The notes: generated by a model from the letters alone, not told the origin. Counted from the first letter of the stretch, positions 10,090 through 20,855 are shown. The stretch is DNA of 64,000 nt from Cordilura impudica (GCA_963682025.1 CAVMKG010000168.1:1-64000), one strand, 5' to 3'. Numbers and translations: made by a program.

Positions 10090-10439
10090 CAAGATGTAAC
10101 CCGGTGTGCTTCGCTACCCCCTCCCCCCGAATCGTAATAAAAGGCCTCACGCAAAGTCCCAAGGCTCTCACTATTACTTTAATTCAGATATATCACATTT
10201 GTCCAATCCCGCCCATTTTTTTGTCTGACTATTCACGTTAATAATAGATGACCTGGGACAAATTTGCAAAGCGCTCTCTATTATAGTACTTAATATATAT
10301 GATACTAAAAATTTACTTTGTATGGGAGGTGTCACGCCCATAAAAAAATATTTAAGAAAACTACAGCCTGTAGGACCCCCATAGGGAGATTAGTTCCTAA
10401 AAACAAACATACATTACCTCTTTATTATATTAGTATAGA
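10090..10439 (-). mobile_element. Helitron-2 family, short non-autonomous copy
   Basis: A 350-bp element on the minus strand. Its 5' end reads A|TCTATACTAATATAATAAAG (TC at 10439-10438) and its 3' end reads CCGGGTTACATCTTG|T, close to the Helitron CTRR end after a GC-rich hairpin-like segment. The body has degenerate direct repeats with 'atgggaggtgtcacgccc' and 'tatatgatac'-like blocks, shared with 20860-21645, 44140-44340 and 54190-54810. No coding sequence. It is inserted in LINE-A and sits three bases from the 5' end of the large Helitron-1. Confidence 0.7.
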
Positions 10440-10464
10440 TACTCTATATATATAAAATTCATTT

Positions 10465-11775
10465 TCTGTTTGTTTGTTTGTTTGTTTGACCGCTATACAA
10501 ATTTTTATTTTTCAACGGATTTTCCTGAAGTTTTGTACACACGATCTCTATACCCCAGGAAAGGTCGCCATATACTTTTTACCGGCCACGCCTACTTTTA
10601 CGCCCCCTTTTTATGTAAAATTCATTTTATGTTTTATTCATATTTGTTCGCTATACAAATTTTTATTTGTTAACAGATTTCTCTGAAATTCGGTACACAC
10701 GATCCCTGTGCTCCAGCTAAGGTCGCCATATACTTTCTATGGACCATGCCTACTTTTACGCCCACTTTTTATATACAATTCATTTTCTGCTTTTTGGTAT
10801 ATTTGTTCGGTATACAAATTTTTATTTTTCAACGCATTTCCCTGAAATTTGGTACACACGATCTTTGTATCTCAGGCCAAGTCACCAAGTGATTCTTGCG
10901 GCCACACCTACTTTTACGCCCACTTTTTGTATACAATTAGTTTTCTGTTTTTTGGTATATTTGTTTGCTATACAAATCTTTGTTTTTCAACGGAATTCTC
11001 TGAAATTTGGTACACACGACCTCTGTACTCCACCTAAGGTCGCTATATGCTTCGTACCGGCCACGCCTACTTTAACGCCCACTTTCTGTATACAATTCAT
11101 TTTGTTTTTTGGTATATTTGTTCGCTATACAAATTTTTATTTTTCAACCGATTTCTCTGAAATTTGGTACACACGATCTCTCTCCTCCAGGGAAAGTCGA
11201 CATATTCTTCGTCACGCCTATTATTACTCCCACTTTTTTGTATACAATTCATATTCTGTTTTTTGGTACATTTGTTCTCTACACAATTTCTTTTAACGGA
11301 TTTCTCTGAAATTTGCTACACACGATCTCTGTACTCCAGAGAGGTCGCCATATGATTCTTGCCGGTCACGCCTATTTCTACGCCCGTTTTTTGTATATTT
11401 GTTCACTATAGAAATTTTTATTTTTCAAGGGATGTCCAAAATTTGGTCACACGATCTCTATACTACAGGGAAGGTCACCATATGGTTCTTACAGGCCACG
11501 CCTACTTTGCGCCAACTTCTATGTATATAAAACTTATTTTTTCCTTTTATTTGTTTCTTTATTTGATTGCTATAAAAACTTTTATTTTTCAATGGCTTTC
11601 TTTGAAGTTTAGTACATATTCCTGAGAAGGTCGCTATATGATTTTTACCGACCACGCCTACTTTTACGCCCAATTTTCTTATAAAATTTATATTTTGTTG
11701 TGTGGTATATTTCTTCCCTATACAAATTTGTACTTTTCAATGGATTTCTCTGAAATTTGGGTTACACGGAAATAA
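10465..11775 (+). repeat. Minisatellite inside Helitron-1 copy A, about 8 units of about 150-160 bp
   Basis: Each unit carries 'ctatacaaatttttattttt', 'ctctgaaatttggtacacac' and 'cacgcctacttttacgccca'. The last block recurs near 10590, 10747, 10906, 11067, 11216, 11367, 11500 and 11657, giving spacings of about 133-161 bp. The overlapping reading frames here simply echo the repeat period and are not genes. Copy B has about five units. Confidence 0.85.
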
Positions 11776-11998
11776 CTACACGGTGAACAAATTCCCCAAA
11801 CTTAAAAAAAGGTACCCAAAAGAAATGAACAAATTCCCTATTTATTTTTAATCGAAATAAAAAATTAACTTACTCCCCAAATTCATTCTTAAATTTTTAC
11901 ATATTTTTATTTAATGAATTTTGTTAAATATTTATTTTAGTAAACATTTGTATACAGCTCTCAATATATGTCCAACAATAAATACATTTAAAATGAGT
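11776..11998 (+). other. A+T-rich linker between the two arrays of Helitron-1 copy A
   Basis: No gene. Shared with copy B around 61075-61330. Contains short blocks such as 'ggtgaacaaattcccc'. Confidence 0.6.
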
Positions 11999-12905
11999 AT
12001 TCTTTTCACAATAAGTTGGCAACAGCTGCGCGGCAGCACAGGTGTGGTTACCAAACGCGCGCAAGTGGCACGCGGCGTGCGACCGCGGACTCGGACGCGA
12101 CGGGTGCGGACGCGACGCGCACTCGGAACATAGCTCAGCTAAAATATCGCAATGCTCTAAAAAATATGTTTTAGGAATTAAAATAAGTTAACGAGAACTA
12201 AGCGGAGGCACGGGTAGTAGCTGCGAGGAAGCGGCGCGAGGCGCGCGGACGCAACGCGCTCGCGGAACACAGCTCAGCTAAAATATCGACCGCGGACTCG
12301 GACGCGACGGATGCGCACGCGAAGCGCTTTCGGAACACAGCTCAGCTAAAATTTCGCAATGCTCTAAAAAATATGTTTTAGGAATTAAAATAAGTTAACG
12401 AGAACTAAGCGGAGGCACGGGTAGTAGCTGCGAGGAAGTGGCGCGAGGCGCGCGGACGCGACGCGCTCTCGGAACACAGCTCAGCTAAAATATCGCAATG
12501 ATCTGAAGAATATATTTTGGCGATTAAAATAAATTGACAGCAACTGGGCGGCAGCACGGGTGTGGCTGCCAAACGCGCGGCGCGCGACCGCTGACTCGGA
12601 CGCGACGCGCTCTCGGAACACAGCTCAGCTAAAATATCGCAATGCTCTAAAAAATATGTTTTAGGAATTAAAATAAGTTAACGAGAACTAAGCGGCAGCA
12701 CGGTTAGTAGCTGCGAGGAAGCGGCGCGAGGCGCACGGACGCGGACGCGACGTGCTCGCGGAACGCAGCTTACCAAAAATATCGCAATGATCTGAAAAAT
12801 ATATTTTGGCGATTAAAATAAGTTGACAACAAGTGCGCGGCAGCACGGGTCTGGCTGCCAAACGCGCGGAAGCGGACGCGACTCGCTCGCGGAACACAGC
12901 TTATT
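11999..12905 (+). repeat. GC-rich tandem array inside Helitron-1 copy A
   Basis: About six units of roughly 140 bp. Each has an A+T-rich half ('cagctaaaatatcgcaatg', 'ggaattaaaataagtta') and a very GC- and CpG-rich half ('gcgcggacgcgacgcgctc'). The unit marker recurs near 12137, 12273, 12341, 12481, 12622 and 12765. The composition is unlike the rest of the window. ORFs in this array have no other support. Confidence 0.8.
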
Positions 12906-12949
12906 GAAATGTCGTATGATACATTTTATCTACGTATGTGCAATAATTA

Positions 12950-13075
12950 CCTGTTGATCAAAATAGGCCACATATATACTATAAGCAGTTGCTTAAAGAA
13001 ACCTTGCGACACAATATTAAACATCGCATTAGTCTTTCATTTTTGAAACTTGAATCTGACGTCTCTGCTCAATGA
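12950..13075 (+). pseudogene. Short ORF tail conserved in both Helitron-1 copies, origin unknown
   Basis: This frame reads 'NRPHIYYKQLLKETLRHNIK' and ends '..FLKLESDVSAQ' at the TGA 13073-13075. Copy B keeps the same frame and stop (60169-60300, minus) with only a few conservative differences ('KRR' for 'KHR', 'EFDVSSQ' for 'ESDVSAQ'). It could be the C-terminal end of a captured host exon or of a lost Helitron protein. I do not recognise the family. No start codon or upstream coding region is visible in copy A. Confidence 0.4.
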
Positions 13076-13413
13076 TGATCACTTATAGAATGAATTAATT
13101 TAATTTTTAAAAGTTTTGATTCCTTTAATTTGCGGCCCATTCCGTTATATTTGATGTTTATAAATAAACTGAAAAAAAAAAACTTAAAGCGGTTTCGCAC
13201 CTTATTTTTGAAGCATTTTTGCTGCAGCATCTTATAAAAAACTTCTAAATTAAAAAAACAAAAACTTTTTAATTGAAATAAAAAATGAATTTACTGCCCA
13301 TACAAATTTTTGGGGAGAAAGTTCATTTTATTGGAGAATTTACTAATTGGGGACTAAGTACTCAGCGTATGGTAAGCATAGTGAACCATTTTTCAAGTCA
13401 AAGGCCTTTTCAT

Positions 13414-13442
13414 CCCGGACAAGACCGGGTAAAAACAGCTAG
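13414..13442 (+). terminator. Helitron-1 3' hairpin and CTAG terminus
   Basis: CCCGG/CCGGG stem with a 6-nt loop, then 'taaaaacag' and CTAG. In Helitron biology this is the rolling-circle transposition terminator, not a transcription terminator. Copy B has the equivalent structure at 59855-59882. Confidence 0.8.
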
Positions 13443-13610
13443 TAGTATATATAAATGTTATTAACAGACAACTTCGATCTTATGAAACTCTTTAGCTGAA
13501 TTTCCACAGATCAAATTTTATGCATATCAACCAATGAATAAACACTACGTTTTAATTGATTCATCCGATGCTGTAAAAAGAGATTAACGACTTATTTGAA
13601 CTCTAACATT
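13443..13610 (+). pseudogene. Probable C-terminal remnant of LINE-A
   Basis: Directly after the Helitron end, one frame reads 'RQLRSYETL*LNFHRSNF' and a neighbouring frame 'FYAYQPMNKHYVLID'. By general pattern this resembles the extreme C-terminal region of jockey-type ORF2 proteins, and it is the part expected next after 9653-10089. If right, both Helitrons lie inside LINE-A. The sequence is short and decayed, so this is a moderate call. Confidence 0.45.
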
Positions 13611-15229
13611 ACGATAATAACTTTATTTAAAGTCTGTATTATTTTTATTAAATATTTAAATTTTTCGCTCAGCTGTAGCTCGATTGCTCAGTTGTTGCTG
13701 AATTAAATAAATAAATACATAAATAACGTGAATTACGCCGCCATGATCATGTTGGCCGATAGACACACCTGGACTTTCTACGCAGCCCCACCCACTCTTT
13801 CGGTTGCTTGTGGTTATGCTGCACTGAATCCATATTTGGCAACGAAGCGATTCAGTAACTTCTCTTGATTGCAGCTGAACATCTTCAGATACTCCTTCGA
13901 TTTTGTCACAAGATTGAAATTGTGGACAAGTGTAAGAAAATACGGCACGAATAGTGTCTTTAAATGTTCCTGCAGTATATTTTTCACTACAATCGCCTCA
14001 GATGTATACCACCTCAACTAACTCACACAACTCGACTTTTTGTTTTTCATAACAACACCTACTCAATCATTTCTTAAGCACCCACCTTAGTTGGACGTTC
14101 CGAACGATAATAAGCACATGTGGATGCGCTACCATATATAAACTCATTTACCGAATACCAATTAGTCTTCAATGTTTTCGGTGATGATATAGCAGTCTAC
14201 AGAGATGTGGTTTTGTGAATTTCATCCCTAAAATTTTAAAGGAATTTTCAGAGTAACCTAGTACGCACACTCAGTACATATAAATATTGATCATTTGAAG
14301 GCATAGGCATATATCCCTCTGCATATTAGTAGGATTAGAATATTGTTCTTGACATCAATACAAAATTGCATGCCAATATCTTCAATGGTTTAATAGTGGC
14401 GCTCGTTTTTGTGCACAACTAACCGTGAATTTTGGGATTTTAACAGTGTATAATTTTTTTACATAAAGAAGTTTCATTAGATTTTGTTTGCAGAATAAAA
14501 TTTCTGCTGCGGAAACATTTAGGATTTTTCTGAAGAGCTCAGTTGGGAAGGCGACATCGAAAAAATACCTAAAAGTGGTAGAAACAATTCCAAGAAGGCA
14601 GAGAAAGCTTTGAAGGCAAAACACGGCTGGAACGAGAACAACATTTAAAGAAAGTTAAAGATTTGATACAGAAAAATAATACTAGAAAATCGTAGCTATG
14701 TTTTAAATGAAAAATAAATATTTATTAATATATCCCTGTAAGAGATACAATGAAAATTACTGTTTGTTACATATGTTTGACGTAATATAAAAAATATCAT
14801 TCATACGCATCCATCTTTTCTATTCCACTAATAAATAATGATCATATACATACATATGTATATGTTACGTTGTTGAGAAAATTGATAGGAGGGGAAAAAA
14901 TACAATTGTTACAGATTTCATTCGATAAAATTATTCCAACTTGATTTGCTGAAGCTATTTGCTGAAATGACAATGACATCAATGGTTCTTGAGTTATTGT
15001 TGAAAAAGTAAGCAAACAAACATCAAAAGAAAGAAAAAATATAAAAGGTAATAAATAAATTTGGTCTGAGAAAGCCAAACAATTTTCGAGGTTTTGTTAT
15101 ACTGGCCTGGTGCTTTCACCTTGACTTGAAATTTCTCTCCCCTCTTATGGCTGTTGAACAATGTAATGCATTATTTTTGCTGGGTCCAACTGTTAACATT
15201 GAATAGTTTTTTAGTGTTATGAGACAACT
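13611..15229. other. Stretch without a recognised gene
   Basis: A 67-codon minus ORF at 13814-14017 ('NILQEHLKTLFVPYFLTLVH') and a plus-strand frame near 14520-14640 ('GDIEKIPKSGRNNSKKAEKA') look somewhat protein-like, but I recognise neither. The rest is A+T-rich with no clear repeat structure. Confidence 0.4.
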
Positions 15230-15451
15230 TTTTGTTTTTATTTATGTCCCATTTCTCACTGCATTGGTTTTCCGATACCATTTCACACAAAATTCGACTG
15301 GCATTACTAAGTAACCATCGTATTCACTCGATTTATCACCGACTTTTCCCTCAACTCAAAGCACCAATCCGGGAATACCATTTTAAATCGATTAAAAGAC
15401 GCGTCTTGCCTGGAAAGACATTTTGGTATTCGACTTTTAAAAATTATTAAG
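15230..15451 (+). pseudogene. Possible relic of a mariner-like transposase C-terminus
   Basis: One frame reads 'LFPQLKAPIREYHFKSIKRR' and an overlapping frame just before it 'YSLDLSPTF'. With one lost nucleotide this resembles the last catalytic region and C-terminus of mariner transposases. There is no TIR or other transposase domain nearby. It is different from the mariner family at 51779-53083. Weak evidence. Confidence 0.3.
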
Positions 15452-15833
15452 AGGATTGAAAAAAAATAGGGCCCTCAAACTATATCCCTTTTTTTAAATT
15501 ACAAATCTACACAAAAATATCTTTCATTTGAGTATAATCATGGCAGTGCGTATTTCGGAATATATTCCTGGCATTGCAAGGATGTCGAAAATTTTTATTT
15601 CTATCCATATAAATTATATTTTTATGCAAGACTAGACATTCCAATGAAAAAAAAATAATATATTTATTTAACAACTATTAGAAATGTTCTAAAATAATTC
15701 AGACTTTGTAAAAAATTTAGAATTGATGAGCTAAATTATAAAAATGTTAGCTACAAAGCATTCCTTCTTAAACGCTAACCAGTAAATTACTCAACAGCTT
15801 ATTTTGAACTAGTATATTTTGAACTAGTCGCGC
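15452..15833. other. A+T-rich stretch, nothing recognised
   Basis: Low-complexity A+T-rich DNA leading up to the 3' tail of LINE-B. A 'tatattttgaactag' block occurs twice next to each other near 15800-15828. Confidence 0.4.
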
Positions 15834-15871
15834 TTATTTTATTTATTTATTTTATTTATTTATTTATTCAG
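15834..15871 (-). repeat. 3' simple-repeat tail of LINE-B
   Basis: TTTA/TTTTA repeats on the plus strand, i.e. (AAATA)n/(AAAT)n at the 3' end of the minus-strand LINE. Confidence 0.75.
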
Positions 15872-15973
15872 TCTATGGAATCATCCTTACAGACTACTTA
15901 AAGTATATGTACATTTATATTATAATTTATATATATAATTAAACATTTAACAAAATTGATATATAACATTTAT

Positions 15974-17440
15974 TTAATTCAGTTGATTTAATGCATTTAA
16001 GTGTAATATAATATCTCTTCTCACAATACCCAAACTTTTATTAAAATCAATAAACTGATACAGCATATTAAACTCATCACAAATTCTACGTAGTGGATTA
16101 AAATTAGCATAGTTTGTACAATAATATTTGATAGTTAGAAAGTTATAATTTCTTGATGATCGAAAAGGAATATTTATATTTATTTTGTTGATAAGAAATT
16201 CAGATTTAAGACTACCATTTAACAGTTTTAACAGGAAAGTAACATTTAGCATATGTCTGCGACTTTTCAATGTAGGAAGCTTAATTAGAGCCAGACGATT
16301 TTCATAAGATGGCAACCTCATATTAGGATCCCAGCCCAAACCACGAAGACAAAATAACAAAAATTGTTTTTGAACTGATTCAATTTTATTCGAATGTATA
16401 TGATATTGCGGATCCCAGACTACAGACCCATATTCGAGTATTGGTCTTACCAAGGTAGTAAACAATTGTTTTGTCGTATACGGATCCGAAAACTCTTTAG
16501 CCCACCGTTTAATGAATCCAAGTACACCAGTAGCTTTATTTATTGTTAGCGAAATATGACTTCTAAAGTCTAATTTTTTATCCAGAAGTACGCCAAGGTC
16601 GTTGAATGAATCAACTAAATCAAGCACAGCATTATTCATGATATACCGACCATTTATTGGAATTGATCTTGTAAAAATCATACGCCAAGGTCGTTGAATG
16701 AATCAACTAAATCAAGCACAGCATTATTCATGATATACCGACCATTTATTGGAATTGATCTTGTAAAAATCATATATTTGCATTTTTTGATATTTAGGTC
16801 CATTAGATTCATATTACACCAAGTAGTTAAACGATCAATATCATTCTGTAAAAGTGATTGTTGATCAAGATTGTTGAGGGTAAAAATTAACTTTACATCG
16901 TCTGCATACATTAATGTAGTTGAGTGTTTAATTACAGAAGGAAGATCATTTATAAATAGCGTAAATAAAAGAGGTCCCAAGTGACTACCTTGAGGTACAC
17001 CAGATAATACTTTTATGTTGTTGGAATACGAGTTACGAAACTTAATACATTGTGTTCTGTCTTTTAAATATGATCCGATCCATTTTATTAGCATTATACC
17101 AAAGCCCATACGGTCAAGCTTAAACAATAATAGATCATGATTTACTTTATCGAATGCCTTGCTAAAATCATTATAAATAACATCTGTTTGTTTCATATTA
17201 ATAAAACCATCATTTACTAAAGTTGTAAGCTCCAAAAGATTTGTTATTGTAGAGCGTGATTTGCAGAATCCATGTTGCGTTGGAGATATGACAGAGGACA
17301 CATGATGTGACAACGTGTCATATATAAGTTTTTCAAATAGTTTTGGAATAGCACTTAATTTAGCAATACCTCTATAATTCGAAATACCAGCTTTAGATCC
17401 AGACTTAAAAAAGGGAATAATAAATGATTGTTTAAATGGG
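15974..17440 (-). pseudogene. LINE-B ORF2, reverse transcriptase part (split by a duplication)
   Basis: Two frames together give the RT. Frame 17313-16678 has 'DVIYNDFSKAFDKVNHDLLL', 'VLSGVPQGSHLGPLLFTLF' and an intact active site 'LMYADDVKLI'. Frame 16681-15974 continues with 'NDLGVLLDKKLDFRSHIS', 'LVRPILEYGSVVWDP' and the C-terminus, ending 'LHLNALNQLN'. The frames are separated by an exact 92-bp tandem duplication (16589-16680 and 16681-16772). The 92-bp length is not a multiple of three, so it shifts the frame. No RNase H domain. RT would prime synthesis from nicked target DNA. Confidence 0.87.
16589..16772 (-). repeat. Perfect 92-bp tandem duplication in LINE-B ORF2
   Basis: 16589-16680 and 16681-16772 are identical over all 92 bases as read, beginning 'tacgccaaggtcgttgaatg' and ending 'cttgtaaaaatca'. 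The lack of any difference points to a recent event, or possibly an assembly artefact. Confidence 0.9.
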
Positions 17441-18958
17441 AGGAAAGTAACCCAATTTAAGGGATATGTTAAACATATAAGTCAAAGGAATATACAATAA
17501 ATGTGCGCAGCGCTTCAAAATGCAACTAGGAACACCGTCAGGACCAGCAGCATACGACAATTTTAATTTTGTCAGGGCATTCAGAACTGTATGTTGATTG
17601 ATGGATGGTATATTAATAATTGAAGATTCCGATATTGTATATGGATACAGATTATTAAATACTGTCGAAGAATAAGTTGATGCAAAAAAGTCTGCAAACA
17701 TAATACTTATGGAGTTATCATCTGAAGATTCTAAATCACCGTACTTCATAACCGAAGGAAAGTCCGCAGTACGTCTTTTAGAATTAATAAATTTATAAAA
17801 TGATTTTGGATTATTTTTTAGATTATTCCTTACTTTAATTAAATAGTTATTATAGGCCAATTGATTAGCAATAATAAATTCCGATCTTGATAACGAGTAT
17901 TTCATATAGTCTATCAATGTTCCATATTTTCTATAATTTTTGTACATTTTGTTTTTCTTATTTTTAAGTTGAGATAGATGTTTTGTATTCCAAGGAGGAC
18001 CATTCGATTTAGGAGGTAACATTTTAGGTACAGATGCCGAGAAACATTCAAAGAGGTGATGATAAAATGTATGCAAACACAAGTTCAAGTTATCATTGCA
18101 ACGAGATAACACATTTATCCAGTCAATTTTGAATAGATGGAGTTGTAAATCTTGGTAATTAGTTTTATTAAAGCAAAAGATTTTATCGCTGTGAGTTAAC
18201 TTTTTTTTATGAAGAGGATAGGAACAAAAGCAAGATATCTCAAGTGTTGGATGGTATATATCTTCCGGATTAGAAATAGGGCTATGCCGCAATATTGAAA
18301 AGTCATTCGGTTCATTAACGAAAATAAGGTCCAACAGTCTACCAAATGCATTTGTGACGGAGTTGACTTGGAAAAGACAATTTTCCAATAAACCATGAAT
18401 AAATGCAGCTGAAGAATCGGAATAATGAGATGGAACTAAATAATTGGTATCAGGATCAGCTTTCCAGGATGTAGACGGCATGTTAAAATCTCCAATTAAC
18501 ATTAATAAATCAGATGGTTTTATATAATTTTGGATTAAATCAACAGCTTTCAGATGATCCTCATAAACAGAAAGCGGAGAGTTAGGCGGAATGTATGAGC
18601 AAATAATGTATATGGACCTGTTATTAATTTTAGCTAAAACACATATAATCTCAATATGTAAAAAATCGTTTAAGATAATTTCTTCAGACGAAAATTCGTT
18701 TAGTATAGCAACCAATACGCCGCCACCAGACTTTTTTATTACATTATTACACTGATTATTATTTTTATCGGCTTCAATTCTTCCACAACTTTCTCTATAT
18801 TTTCTGAAAATTTGATATTTAGGGCAAAAAATCTCAGAGTTATTAACTTTTTTACTGAGCCAGGTCTCCGTAAATATAATAATATGATTATTGAAGCCAA
18901 AGCTATTACAATAAATTGACGAAAGTTTTGAATTCATACCTCTAACGTTTTGATACAA
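17432..18958 (-). pseudogene. LINE-B ORF2, APE-type endonuclease and linker
   Basis: A 508-codon frame. Endonuclease motifs in order are 'MYQNVRGMNSKLS' (N-terminus), 'FTETWLSKK' (Glu of the metal site), 'LLMLIGDFNMPSTSW' (GDFN) and 'RLLDLIFVN'; a clear SDHxP box is not visible and the region near 'ISNPEDIYHPTLEI' may replace it. Then come the linker with 'NGPPWNTKHLSQLKNKKNK' and the RT start 'SYAAGPDGVPSCILKR'. The frame stops at 'LGYFPPI' because one nucleotide is missing near 17438; the next frame restores 'FKQSFIIPFFKSGSK'. The enzyme nicks target DNA for target-primed reverse transcription. ORF2 begins 8 nt after the ORF1 stop. Confidence 0.87.
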
Positions 18959-18966
18959 GATGTATA

Positions 18967-20039
18967 TTAGTTTTTTGGATTTTGATCAGCGGATTTGGGA
19001 AGCCGAGCATTATCTTCTTCTCTATATATAAATTCACGTATTAATGCGTTTTTAGGCCAAAAACTGGCATCTACGATTTGTTCAAATAGGTATTCAGGAA
19101 CAATTATTTTAAATGATGCTCTATTTCTGGAATTCATTTTGTAAACACTAATATCCTCAGGAATACAGTTTTTAATTTTAGAGATCACATAAAATTTCAT
19201 CTCATCAGCTTTCGTATCATGTGCGAAACGTGTAGCAAATATAGTTTTCTTCGGAGGAATTGTTCGCAACCTAGGAGTGGGTATTGATTCAATACCAGTA
19301 GTAGGCACTATATTTGAAGTACCAGATGTTGAAGCAGATGGAATTGGTGATGCAGCATCAAAATTAATCAATCGACCAGCGTTCTCAGGATTATAAAGTA
19401 AATTATTAGCCGTAGCAGTTCTAGGCATTGAAGAAATATTTGGAGCAGTAATGTTCAGAGCATGCTGAGTACTATGGTTATTAGCATTTGATGTAATCGG
19501 AAATGCTGCAGTTTCATTTAATATTTGAGTAGGTTTATTAATTAAAACTTGAACGTTGTTTGAATGAGAAACGGCAGGATCAATACCTGTAATATTTTGA
19601 AAAGGATTTGGTAAATATAAAGCAGATGCAGTAGCAGTAGTACTATTCTGATGTGCTCCATTAGGACCAGGATTCTGACTAGAATTTTCTTTATTCAAGA
19701 ACCTTACGACGAGTTGGGGATGGTGACAGAAATCCCTCTAAGGATTTGAAATCATCAAAAAGCTTTCCATAAGCATTTATTTGACAAGATAAATTATTAA
19801 GGTTTTGTTGAATTTGCAAAAAATTATCTTTCGTACTTTGAAAGAAAACGATAAAAATCAGCACCAATTTTTTGACATCCATTACAGCGCCAGTGCAAGT
19901 TTTTATGTTTAGATATTGACTCAGCAACCAAACCAGACAGGCCACTACATTTAAAGTGACATAAACCATGACAAAGCCAACAGGTAAGCATTCTTTCTTC
20001 ATAATCAACCAAAGAGCAGCCTTTTTTCAAACATGCCAT
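18967..20039 (-). pseudogene. LINE-B ORF1 with PHD-like zinc finger, frameshifted
   Basis: Three overlapping frames make up ORF1. The first (20039-19824) has a Cys/His-rich N-terminus: 'MACLKKGCSL', 'MLTCWLCHGLCHFKCSG', 'HWRCNGCQK'. The Cys/His spacing resembles a PHD-type finger, not a retroviral CCHC knuckle. The second (ending 19691) has a helical, probably coiled-coil part, 'LQIQQNLNNLSCQINAYGKL'. The third (19698-18967) is Ser/Thr/Asn-rich and ends in a region with 'FATRFAHDTKADEMKFYVIS' that may bind nucleic acid. Frameshifts lie near 19845 and 19695. ORF1 proteins of this type coat LINE RNA. Confidence 0.75.
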
Positions 20040-20060
20040 TATTAAGCTCTACAGGTCAAA

Positions 20061-20855
20061 AACAGCACAACACAAAAAACGGCAACGGTAACGATTACAG
20101 TAAAGCTACGATCTGGCTACAAACAACCAACCAGTATTTTGGGTATTCTTAATGAATTTGAAGTATTTATACGATTTTACACTCAATATATATTTAAATT
20201 TAACGTTTGTTCCGACAAATACAATACTGTATAAATTTCACCAGTGGCTTCAAAACTGTCAATAATAGATAATTATAAACCAGTATTATACATGGACAAA
20301 ACAGGCAAATAGTTATTTGTTGTTGTTCAGTTGACAAAGAATAAATATTATGTGTCACAGTTGTTGTTTCTGTATTTTGTTTGTTTCACAATGTTTTCTT
20401 GTTTATATTATTGTTTTTGATTTTATTATACATATATAATTTACTTCGGAATTTAAACAGCTTGTTTGTGATATATTTAATAGTATCAAATGTTTTTAAA
20501 AATTTTAAAAGTTTTTTATTAACACAAAATTGACAAAATAAACAGAGCACAATTAGAACACGACCGTATCGCACGACTTAGCTACAATTAACCGAGACTT
20601 CTTGACATGTTTAATTTCACAACCAATTTTTTTCCACGAAGTTTGTATTGCGCAATTAAAATATTTTATTAAATTTATTTAATATGTTTTATTTCAATGC
20701 TTGTTTTTTCATTCGATGCAACAATTATTTTTCGGCGCTTCTACTCTGGAGTAAGGCACACAAAGCTGCCATGAGCATAACATGGATTTTCCAAATTAAA
20801 TCTGGTAGCACTTAACTGTTAGCCGTGAAGTTAGAATAACATTTGAAAATATTTC
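20061..20855. other. Possible LINE-B 5' UTR and flank, no gene
   Basis: A+T-rich sequence with no protein I recognise. The LINE-B 5' end lies somewhere in 20040-20600, but no target duplication could be matched. Confidence 0.4.

Larger units (their letters stand above)
10443..13442 (+). mobile_element. Helitron-1 family, copy A: 3.0-kb non-autonomous Helitron
   Basis: The element starts TCTATATATATAAAATTC (10443) and ends with hairpin CCCGG-acaaga-CCGGG (13414-13429), a 9-nt gap and CTAG (13439-13442), followed by T. TC start, a 3' hairpin a few bases before CTAG, no TIR and insertion before T are the Helitron hallmarks. An inverted second copy lies at 59855-62299, with the same order of parts: TC end, minisatellite, A+T linker, GC-rich array, conserved short ORF, hairpin, CTAG. 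No Rep/helicase is present, so it must be moved in trans. Confidence 0.85.
15834..20060 (-). mobile_element. LINE-B: near full-length jockey/CR1-type non-LTR retrotransposon
   Basis: In minus orientation: ORF1 (about 20039-18967), ORF2 endonuclease and reverse transcriptase (18958-15974), a short 3' UTR and a 3' simple-repeat tail (ATAAATA type) at 15834-15871, as in CR1-group elements that end in microsatellites rather than long poly(A). The element is broken by frameshifts in ORF1, a 1-nt deletion in ORF2 near 17438 and a 92-bp tandem duplication. Otherwise it is well preserved, so it is probably not old. The 5' boundary is uncertain. LINE-A in this window is a much more decayed relative. 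Confidence 0.85.

Noticed and set aside
10470..11625. Series of open frames with repeated 'FAIQIFIF' and 'CYTNFYFS'-like words
   Set aside because: They follow the unit period of the Helitron-1 minisatellite in more than one frame at once, as expected from a repeat without stops rather than a protein.
12000..12900. CpG island promoter of a host gene
   Set aside because: The GC-rich blocks are tandem units shared with an inverted Helitron copy and no gene follows; they are repeat sequence.
10443..13442. CRISPR array
   Set aside because: The repeat units are about 140-160 bp with no spacer pattern and lie inside a Helitron of eukaryotic type.
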